From NCBI GenBank assembly GCA_049324315.1, contig JBMOKU010000011.1, forward strand, positions 1 through 19,959: a stretch of 19,959 nucleotides of DNA, given 5' to 3'. Of this stretch, positions 15,221-19,959 are shown in pieces. The stretch is from JBMOKU01 sp049324315. Its GTDB lineage: Bacteria > Bacillota > Clostridia > Peptostreptococcales > Thermotaleaceae. Position 1 is the first letter of the stretch. Every line of letters begins with the position of its first letter. Both the position numbers and the translations under genes were made by a program. Under the pieces are notes generated by a model. That model was not told the DNA's origin. It saw nothing but the letters and a program-made list of their open reading frames with translations, and searched no databases.

Positions 15221-15249
15221 TTGTCAAATTTGTCGTATTTTGTTATAAT
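15221..15249 (+). promoter_or_regulatory. Strong sigma-A promoter upstream of a short non-coding unit
   Basis: TTGTCA (15221-15226), a spacer of exactly 17 bp, and TATAAT (15244-15249), with TG one base before the -10 (extended -10). It is the best housekeeping promoter in the window, and a terminator follows about 75 bp downstream. Confidence 0.8.
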
Positions 15250-15255
15250 TTTTTT

Positions 15256-15365
15256 AGTGGTTATCCCCCTGGTAACCTCGATAATATAATCTCTATTCCC
15301 AATACCCCTTTTGAACGTAAACCAACAAAGATGCCGATCCCCGAGGATCGGCATCTTTGTTTTTT
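15256..15365 (+). ncRNA. Putative small RNA with C-rich motifs, about 110 nt
   Basis: Between the strong promoter and a perfect 16-bp terminator there is no ORF with a ribosome binding site. The predicted RNA begins near 15256. It has a small hairpin (GGTTA / TAACC around TCCCCCTGG, about 15260-15278), then a mostly unpaired stretch containing TATTCCCAATACCCCTTTT, and ends in the terminator hairpin with a CCGA loop. Unpaired C-rich patches of this kind are used by Firmicute small RNAs such as RsaE/RoxS to pair with Shine-Dalgarno regions; the resemblance is in style, not proven homology. The asparaginase gene downstream has its own promoter after the terminator, so this is unlikely to be only its leader. 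An attenuator remains possible. Confidence 0.5.
15325..15365 (+). terminator. Terminator of the putative small RNA
   Basis: A perfect 16-bp stem (15325-15340 with 15345-15360, loop CCGA) followed by five further Ts (15361-15365). It is among the strongest intrinsic terminators in the window and lies between two plus-strand promoters. Confidence 0.9.
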
Positions 15366-15389
15366 GTATCTTTATCTTGTTAAAGAAAG

Positions 15390-15418
15390 TTGCATAATTA
15401 TCTACAATCTGATATTAT
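15390..15418 (+). promoter_or_regulatory. Candidate sigma-A promoter of the asparaginase gene
   Basis: TTGCAT (15390-15395) and TATTAT (15413-15418) with a 17-bp spacer, located between the upstream terminator and the asparaginase ribosome binding site at 15478-15484. Confidence 0.6.
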
Positions 15419-15490
15419 TATAACGGAATAGTGAACAAGTTTTCCTACAAGAGAACATTTTGCGACATTATTTGATAGAGGAGGTTTTTT

Positions 15491-16501
15491 ATGATGAAAA
15501 ATAAAAGGGTTGCTGTCGTGTTTACCGGGGGAACAATCTCCATGAAGATTGATCCAAGGCTAGCAGCTGCTATACCTGCCTTATCAAGCGATGAAATCAT
15601 GCTCATGGTTACAAATATCGACAGATTGGCAGAAATTGAAATCGTTAACTTTGACAACATTCCAAGCCCCCACATGTCACCTGAGCGAATGATGGATTTG
15701 TCAAAGGTAGTAAAAGATCTGGTTTCAAGAGACGATATCACAGGTGTTGTGGTGACCCATGGTACAGATTCCCTTGAGGAAACCGCTTTCTTATTGGATC
15801 TGAACCTTAGCACACATAAGCCAGTCATTGTTGTTGGTGCTATGCGCAGCAGCTCTGAGCTTGGTTATGATGGTCCTAGCAATCTTTCATCAGCCATATG
15901 TACTGCTGTTTCAGAGCAGGCCGTCCATAAAGGGGTACTGGTTGTAATGAATAACGAAGTGAATGCCGCCAGCGAGGTAACGAAAACACATACACTTAGT
16001 TTAGATACCTTCAAATCTTTAGAATTTGGCCCACTAGGTATTGTCGATAATGATGAAGTCATTTTCTACCGGGATATTACAAAGCATCATCATATTGAAA
16101 CAGAAACAATTGAGTCAAATGTAGATTTGATCAAATGTGCTGCTGGAATGGATTCTCGACTTATAAAGTATTGTGTTGACACCGGTGCAAAAGGCATTGT
16201 TCTAGAAGCTATGGGTAGAGGAAATATCCCCCCTGATATGGTAGAAGGTGTGGAATATGCAATCAAACACAATGTTATCGTAGTCATGGTTTCGAGATGT
16301 CACAAGGGCAGAGTCTTAGATTCTTATGGATACAAAGGAGCGGGAAGATCATTAAGAAATATGGGAGTCATTTTTGGCGGCAGCATGCCTGGTCAAAAAG
16401 CTCGAATCAAGTTAATGCTTGCACTAAGTGTTACCAATGATCAACATACGATCATGGAAATGTTTGAAAAAGGATTTTACAAATGGAAAAAGCAGGAATA
16501 A
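15491..16501 (+). CDS. ansA: L-asparaginase (AnsA/AnsB family)
   Basis: A protein of 336 aa that hydrolyses L-asparagine to aspartate and ammonia. Catalytic motifs are all present: the first Thr in FTGGTIS near residue 12-16, the Thr-Asp pair in VVTHGTDSLEE (about 88-98), GAMR followed by DGPSNL, and the Lys in TKTHTLSLDTF. There is no signal peptide, so it should be the cytoplasmic form. GAGGAGG (15478-15484) is 6 nt before ATG 15491; the adjacent second ATG is equally possible. It is monocistronic, with its own promoter, and its stop codon lies in the loop of the terminator shared with the convergent HD-GYP gene. No aspartase gene (ansB of B. subtilis) follows. Related glutaminase activity cannot be excluded. 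Confidence 0.93.
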   Translation: MMKNKRVAVVFTGGTISMKIDPRLAAAIPALSSDEIMLMVTNIDRLAEIEIVNFDNIPSPHMSPERMMDLSKVVKDLVSRDDITGVVVTHGTDSLEETAFLLDLNLSTHKPVIVVGAMRSSSELGYDGPSNLSSAICTAVSEQAVHKGVLVVMNNEVNAASEVTKTHTLSLDTFKSLEFGPLGIVDNDEVIFYRDITKHHHIETETIESNVDLIKCAAGMDSRLIKYCVDTGAKGIVLEAMGRGNIPPDMVEGVEYAIKHNVIVVMVSRCHKGRVLDSYGYKGAGRSLRNMGVIFGGSMPGQKARIKLMLALSVTNDQHTIMEMFEKGFYKWKKQE

Positions 16502-16516
16502 CCTGCTTTTTTTTAT
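16487..16516. terminator. Bidirectional terminator between ansA and the HD-GYP gene
   Basis: A 10-bp stem (16487-16496 with 16502-16511, loop AATAA) followed by further Ts on plus; the A run on the other side gives Ts on minus. The ansA TAA codon (16499-16501) is within the loop, and the HD-GYP stop is at 16513. Confidence 0.8.
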
Positions 16517-17565
16517 GCTATGACATCTACAATTTCATAATGATAATCCTTTGATAAATCAACAAATTCTTCGTTTATTTTTACCAATGGCCTTGTAGGT
16601 GATTCTCTATTTACGAGAATGATTTCCCCTGTTTGTCCCGTATTCAGCTTTACAATATTACCTACATAGAACTTTGATATATTGGATAAAAAAACATTTG
16701 CTATTACAGGGTCTAATATTCCAAAACTATTTTCGACAATCAATTCGGCAACTTTAAAGGGTGACTCCTTTTCCTTATAGACACGATTTGATGTCATGGC
16801 ATCAAAGACATCTGCAATTCCGATAATCTTTGCGTACTCATGGATTTTATCCCCTTTTACGCCAAAGGGATACCCACTTCCATCCATCCGTTCATGATGC
16901 TGCAGAATACCATAAAATACGTCTGAATGAATATTCGGCATACACTTAGCCATTTCATATCCATAAACTGTATGCTTTTTGATAATTTCAAACTCTTCTA
17001 CCGTCAACTTGTCAGGTTTATTAAGAATTTCTATAGGAATCTTGGCTTTCCCAATATCATGGAGCAAAGCGGACATTGATAGCTTTCTCAACTCATCCTC
17101 TGAATAACCCATCCACTTTCCCATCATGGTTGCCAGCATACACACATCAACAGAATGCTTATATGTGTATTCATCATTCACTTCTATTTGTCTAAGTCTT
17201 CCAAGGACATTGTTGTTCTTGACGACCTCAGCAATCAATGGTGTAATGGCTTGCTCCACCACTTCTACTTCCATTTTTTTCCCACTGCCAAAGCTCTTAT
17301 ATACATTTTTAAAGGAATCCATCGTCTTGTTATATTCTTTATTGATTTCTCTATCGATAATAATAATATCATCTTTTTTTATTTCTTCATCTTCAATTTC
17401 TTTTTCCATGACATAAACAAATTTAATGTCCAATTTTCTAAGATTTTCGATGTGATTATAAGAAATAATTGTTCCGCTAGTTAACAACATGATATCATAT
17501 TTACCAACAATATCTTCTGCTATAATCATACCTTCTTGTAATTCATCAACTCTAACTAGCCTCAT
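16513..17565 (-). CDS. HD-GYP domain cyclic-di-GMP phosphodiesterase
   Basis: A cytoplasmic protein of 350 aa. An N-terminal region (about 1-120) of the kind often found before HD-GYP domains starts MRLVRVDELQEGMIIAEDI. The HD-GYP domain spans about 130-295: H137 in KHSVDV, the HD pair H169-D170 (LLHDIGKAKIP), then HHERMDGSGYP at 223-233 and DVFDAMTSNRVYK. All metal ligands expected of active enzymes appear present, so c-di-GMP hydrolysis to GMP or pGpG is likely. The last ~55 residues (GNIVKLNTGQTGEIILV) form a small beta-rich tail seen in related proteins. There is no receiver or membrane domain. ATG 17565 is preferred by the usual N terminus of relatives; ATG 17577 lies directly against its purine run. 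A sigma-H type promoter precedes it, inside the gap after the zinc-ribbon gene. Confidence 0.92.
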   Translation of the reverse strand: MRLVRVDELQEGMIIAEDIVGKYDIMLLTSGTIISYNHIENLRKLDIKFVYVMEKEIEDEEIKKDDIIIIDREINKEYNKTMDSFKNVYKSFGSGKKMEVEVVEQAITPLIAEVVKNNNVLGRLRQIEVNDEYTYKHSVDVCMLATMMGKWMGYSEDELRKLSMSALLHDIGKAKIPIEILNKPDKLTVEEFEIIKKHTVYGYEMAKCMPNIHSDVFYGILQHHERMDGSGYPFGVKGDKIHEYAKIIGIADVFDAMTSNRVYKEKESPFKVAELIVENSFGILDPVIANVFLSNISKFYVGNIVKLNTGQTGEIILVNRESPTRPLVKINEEFVDLSKDYHYEIVDVIA

Positions 17566-17639
17566 CCTATGCACCATCCTTCTAGATGTTATCTATTAGA
17601 CACTCAAAGACTTTATTAATACGGAATAATATTAATTTT

Positions 17640-17666
17640 ATTCTACAAATTTTGTCATTTTCCTTC
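17640..17666 (-). promoter_or_regulatory. Sigma-H promoter of the HD-GYP gene
   Basis: On the minus strand GAAGGAAAA (17666-17658), an 11-nt spacer, and GTAGAAT (17646-17640) match RnAGGAwWW / RnnGAAT at every position. The -35 nonamer and spacer length equal those of the spoIIA promoter at 11453-11479. The start codon is about 75 bp downstream. Confidence 0.7.
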
Positions 17667-17696
17667 TTTCTATCTTTCGTTTTGTTATATAACAGA

Positions 17697-18059
17697 CTAT
17701 TGTCCTACTTTGCTGCCACAAGCCGGGCAATAGTTTTCTTCATTCGACAGTTTCTTACTACAATGCTTACAAAAGGATACCCCTTTCATTTGGTTCACAA
17801 CATATTCCAGATGATTTAATTCCCTATTCAGCCCTTCAATTTTTCTACAAATAGCATTAACTTCCTTTGGAGAGACATTATGCCCTAGATAGTTTCGATA
17901 TACAATATCACCGATTCTAATTTTGGCTTCTTCGATCTCGCTCTGTATTTTCTTAATATCCATCATCGTTTCTGCTGTCACAATTAATTCGTCTGTTTTT
18001 TTAGATAATATTTTCGATCCCTCAGTTACTTTATAAGTCAGCTTGTCAAAAAAATCCAT
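17697..18059 (-). CDS. Zinc-ribbon protein with coiled-coil region
   Basis: A protein of 120 aa; I recognise the type but no named family. The N terminus (MDFFDKLTYKVTEGSKILSKK) and a charged helical stretch at about 30-95 suggest a coiled coil. A C-terminal zinc ribbon has CKHC and CPAC, a four-Cys site. There is no membrane segment. Proteins of this layout are common as hypothetical zinc-ribbon domain proteins in Clostridia. ATG 18059 is chosen because AAGGAGG is 7 nt upstream; the frame stays open 9 codons further but without a site. It lies 131 bp upstream of the HD-GYP gene on the same strand with no clear terminator between, so read-through is possible. Function unknown. Confidence 0.8.
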   Translation of the reverse strand: MDFFDKLTYKVTEGSKILSKKTDELIVTAETMMDIKKIQSEIEEAKIRIGDIVYRNYLGHNVSPKEVNAICRKIEGLNRELNHLEYVVNQMKGVSFCKHCSKKLSNEENYCPACGSKVGQ

Positions 18060-18140
18060 GCTATCGCCTCCTTTCACTTCCATCATATTCAGTAAAAATG
18101 AAAAAGGAATGACGTTAGTATATAAGGAGACTAAAGAATG

Positions 18141-18149
18141 TGTTATAAT
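18141..18149 (+). promoter_or_regulatory. Extended -10 promoter of the yprB-like gene
   Basis: TG-T-TATAAT, an extended -10, lies 34 bp before the TTG start. The -35 position has no good match, which extended -10 promoters tolerate. Confidence 0.5.
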
Positions 18150-18183
18150 AATATTTACTATCTGGGAGAACGGAGGTAGCCCA

Positions 18184-19182
18184 TTGGAAGTTGCAAAATA
18201 CTACATAAAAGAAGCATTCCATCAACCTAAAAACTTTCAATTTCTTCATAATCATGTTGACTTTCTAATTTTCGATATTGAGACCACTGGTCTAAATCCT
18301 AATATTGATAAAATCATATTGATCGGTATGTTATTTGTAAAGAATGATCAAATCATTATCACACAACTGTTCTGTAATAATAAAACCGATGAAGTCCAAT
18401 TATTGCAAAAATTCTCCAAGATCATTGAGGGGTATGACTTATACATTACCTATAATGGTAATACTTTTGATATCCCTTTCTTAAATAAACGCTTAGAAAT
18501 AAATAAAATTCCATATGTCATTGATCGGCGAAAAAGTTTCGATTTGCTAAAAACCGTCAGAAGTAATCGGGATCTTCTGAATCTGCCGGATTGCAAATTG
18601 AAGACGTTGGAAAAATTTTTAGGAATTCAAAGAACAGATACAATCTCTGGTGCTGAAAGTGTCCTTTTATATGAAGAATATGTAAGAAGCAAAGATGAAC
18701 GGCTTAAGCATGCAGTTTTACTACATAATCATGATGATTTGTACTATCTGGGCAAATGTCTTTCTTTTTTAGAGTATATCCCTTTAAATAATTTACTACA
18801 GAAGGCACCGATAATGGTAAAAGAGGAAGGCACCTTATGCAGCATAAATCACATTAAAATTCGCAAGAAAAAGATTCATGCATCAGGCACTTGCTTTTCG
18901 CTTGCGCCTTTCAATCAAATTCACTATGACCAGTCATACAATTTTTCTTATGATGTCCACAGCAATACATTTGACCTCACAGTTCCTCTGTATACTGGTC
19001 AGCTGTTGACCGGAGAATCATGCTTATTCATTAATCAGCAGGAATTCCCAATTTTCAACAATTGCAATACATCCGTTGAAGAAATAAGTCCGTACATCAT
19101 ACAATCTAATGACGATGTAAATCATCTATCTCTTTATGAGTTTATAAAGTCATTAATGAGATATATACTTCAGCACAAATAA
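18184..19182 (+). CDS. yprB: Ribonuclease H-like (DEDD) exonuclease, YprB type
   Basis: A protein of 333 aa with an N-terminal RNase H-like 3'-5' exonuclease domain of about 200 residues and an uncharacterised C-terminal half. Metal ligands of the DEDD type are visible: D31-x-E33 in LIFDIETTGLNP, a second motif in YITYNGNTFDIPFLNKRL, and a third in HNHDDLYYLGK. YprB-like proteins are widespread in Firmicutes; the substrate is unknown. Start is TTG 18184, set by GGAGGT 7 nt upstream; the frame continues open 47 codons upstream into the divergent zinc-ribbon gene but without a ribosome binding site. The C-terminal part contains repeated short hydrophobic and charged segments and no recognised motif. 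It faces the tRNA cluster, with terminators between. Confidence 0.85.
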   Translation: MEVAKYYIKEAFHQPKNFQFLHNHVDFLIFDIETTGLNPNIDKIILIGMLFVKNDQIIITQLFCNNKTDEVQLLQKFSKIIEGYDLYITYNGNTFDIPFLNKRLEINKIPYVIDRRKSFDLLKTVRSNRDLLNLPDCKLKTLEKFLGIQRTDTISGAESVLLYEEYVRSKDERLKHAVLLHNHDDLYYLGKCLSFLEYIPLNNLLQKAPIMVKEEGTLCSINHIKIRKKKIHASGTCFSLAPFNQIHYDQSYNFSYDVHSNTFDLTVPLYTGQLLTGESCLFINQQEFPIFNNCNTSVEEISPYIIQSNDDVNHLSLYEFIKSLMRYILQHK

Positions 19183-19207
19183 AAGTATCTCATATTTTGT
19201 ATTATAA

Positions 19208-19247
19208 CGGAATAAAGCGGACAACGAGGGCATCTGCCCCTACAATT
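19208..19247. repeat. Possible dispersed repeat with GGGGCAGATGCCC palindrome
   Basis: On the minus strand the block TTGTAGGGGCAGATGCCC, followed by TCGTTGTCCGC, has the look of the short GTAGGGGC... repeats scattered in clostridial and other genomes. GGGCA-TC-TGCCC is a near-perfect palindrome. It is in non-coding DNA between yprB and the tRNA genes and more GC-rich than its surroundings. Only one copy is present in this window. Confidence 0.35.
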
Positions 19248-19278
19248 ATAGTATTCACGCTAGTTTTTAACTAAAACA

Positions 19279-19309
19279 AAAAAGTATCTCGTTCAACGAG
19301 ATACTTTTT
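19279..19309. terminator. Terminator of the tRNA cluster (and possibly yprB)
   Basis: A perfect 13-bp stem (19279-19291 with 19297-19309, loop TTCAA) with A and T runs at the ends, so it can work both ways. It begins 5 bp beyond the CCA end of tRNA-Phe. Confidence 0.85.
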
Positions 19310-19313
19310 CTTT

Positions 19314-19389
19314 TGGTGCCCAGAGGCGGAATCGAACCACCGACACGGGGATTTTCAGTCCCCTGCTCTACCGACTGAGCTATCTGGGC
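19314..19389 (-). tRNA. tRNA-Phe (GAA)
   Basis: Full cloverleaf of 76 nt including an encoded CCA. The acceptor stem is GCCCAGA / TCTGGGC, the anticodon loop CTGAAAA gives GAA, and the T loop is TTCGATT. It is the last gene of the cluster before the terminator. Confidence 0.97.
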
Positions 19390-19395
19390 GAGTTA

Positions 19396-19472
<77 letters not shown>

Positions 19473-19476
19473 ATAA

Positions 19477-19553
19477 TGGTCGGGGTGGCAGGATTTGAAC
19501 CCGCGGCCCTCTGGTCCCAAACCAGATGCGCTACCAAACTGCGCTACACCCCG
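19477..19553 (-). tRNA. tRNA-Pro (TGG)
   Basis: 77 nt with encoded CCA. The acceptor stem is CGGGGTG / CACCCCG and the anticodon loop TTTGGGA gives TGG. Confidence 0.97.
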
Positions 19554-19575
19554 ATATGAAAATGATTAAATTAAT

Positions 19576-19651
19576 TGGCAGGGGTAGCAGGACTTGAACC
19601 CACGACATACGGTTTTGGAGACCGTCGTTCTACCAACTGAACTATACCCCT
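19576..19651 (-). tRNA. tRNA-Trp (CCA)
   Basis: 76 nt with encoded CCA. The acceptor stem is AGGGGTA / TACCCCT, the discriminator is G, and the anticodon loop CTCCAAA gives CCA. Confidence 0.97.
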
Positions 19652-19655
19652 GTAA

Positions 19656-19732
19656 TGGTGGGCCTTCAGGGACTCGAACCCCGGACCTACCGGTTATGAG
19701 CCGGACGCTCTAACCAACTGAGCTAAAGGCCC
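19656..19732 (-). tRNA. tRNA with CAT anticodon (elongator Met or Ile2)
   Basis: 77 nt with encoded CCA. The acceptor stem is GGGCCTT / AAGGCCC, fully paired at position 1, so it is not the initiator. The anticodon loop is CTCATAA. A CAT anticodon can be elongator methionine or, after lysidine modification by TilS, isoleucine for AUA; sequence inspection alone does not decide. Confidence 0.93.
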
Positions 19733-19739
19733 CAATAAG

Positions 19740-19831
19740 TGGCGGAGAAGGCGGGATTCGAACCCGCGCACCAGTTTCCCGGCCTAACGGTTTAGCAAAC
19801 CGTCCTCTTCAGCCTACTTGAGTACTTCTCC
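19740..19831 (-). tRNA. tRNA-Ser (GCT)
   Basis: 92 nt with encoded CCA and the long variable arm of class II tRNAs. The acceptor stem is GGAGAAG / CTTCTCC, the discriminator is G, and the anticodon loop TTGCTAA gives GCT. Confidence 0.97.
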
Positions 19832-19835
19832 ATTA

Positions 19836-19924
19836 TGGCGGAGAGGGTGGGATTCGAACCCACGGCCCCTTTCGGAGTCACTGGTTTTCAAGACCAGCTC
19901 CTTAAACCGCTCGGACACCTCTCC
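19836..19924 (-). tRNA. tRNA-Ser (TGA)
   Basis: 89 nt with encoded CCA and a long variable arm. The acceptor stem is GGAGAGG / CCTCTCC, the discriminator is G, and the anticodon loop CTTGAAA gives TGA. Confidence 0.97.
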
Positions 19925-19928
19925 TTGT

Positions 19929-19959
19929 TGGTGACCCATCCGCGGCTCGAACGCGGGAC
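19929..19959 (-). tRNA. tRNA, 3' part only (isotype uncertain, probably Lys)
   Basis: The window ends inside this gene. Visible are the encoded CCA, discriminator A, the 3' acceptor strand ATGGGTC, and a T arm with 5-bp stem CCGCG / CGCGG around TTCGAGC. The 5' end should therefore read GACCCAT. The anticodon is outside the window. Lys is suggested only because clostridial tRNA-Lys genes have a similar acceptor end. Confidence 0.8.

Noticed and set aside
15416..15430. The 15-mer TATTATAACGGAATA occurs here and again at 19200-19214, with a similar string near 17613.
   Set aside because: In AT-rich DNA of this length one repeated 15-mer is not surprising, and the three places share no common function or arrangement.

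Overview
The window reads as chromosomal DNA of a low-GC, endospore-forming Firmicute, most likely a member of the Clostridia. Evidence is the AT-rich sequence, strong AGGAGG ribosome binding sites with many GTG/TTG starts, intrinsic terminators, and a spoIIA (spoIIAA-spoIIAB-sigF) cluster followed directly by spoVA genes. The genus is not determined.

Layout. At 1-121 is the 5' end of a group II intron (minus strand, running off the left edge), sitting just behind the terminator of an SDR-type L-threonine dehydrogenase gene (179-1138, minus). Divergent from it are mgtC-like (1409-2074) and a class A penicillin-binding protein (2299-5181), both plus. From 5214 to 15097 everything is on the minus strand. 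In transcription order this stretch holds a LUD-domain gene; cysteine desulfurase nifZ, thiI and a yvlD-like membrane gene; spoIIAA-spoIIAB-sigF behind a consensus sigma-H promoter; two small unrecognised ORFs (55 and 51 aa); and spoVAC, spoVAD, spoVAEB, spoVAEA, spoVAF. A 160-bp imperfect palindrome lies between spoVAC and spoVAD and supplies the last codons of spoVAC. On the plus strand are a short promoter-to-terminator unit that looks like a C-rich small RNA (about 15256-15365) and an L-asparaginase (15491-16501). On the minus strand are a zinc-ribbon protein and an HD-GYP phosphodiesterase with its own consensus sigma-H promoter. A YprB-like exonuclease (18184-19182) is on plus. The right end is a minus-strand tRNA cluster: Phe, Ile, Pro, Trp, Met/Ile2, Ser(GCU), Ser(UGA) and a partial tRNA, probably Lys.

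How it works together. The core is a sporulation locus. Sigma-H should switch on the anti-anti-sigma / anti-sigma / sigma-F module, which sets the forespore programme. The spoVA products then load dipicolinic acid into the spore and release it at germination. The HD-GYP gene carries a promoter of the same layout as the spoIIA promoter, which suggests that c-di-GMP breakdown is linked to sporulation entry. NifZ and ThiI form a sulfur relay for tRNA 4-thiouridine. PBP1A is a general cell wall synthase. Points most worth a second look: the two small ORFs between sigF and spoVAC, the palindrome inside the spoVA operon, the paired sigma-H promoters, the putative small RNA, and the intron placed behind a terminator.
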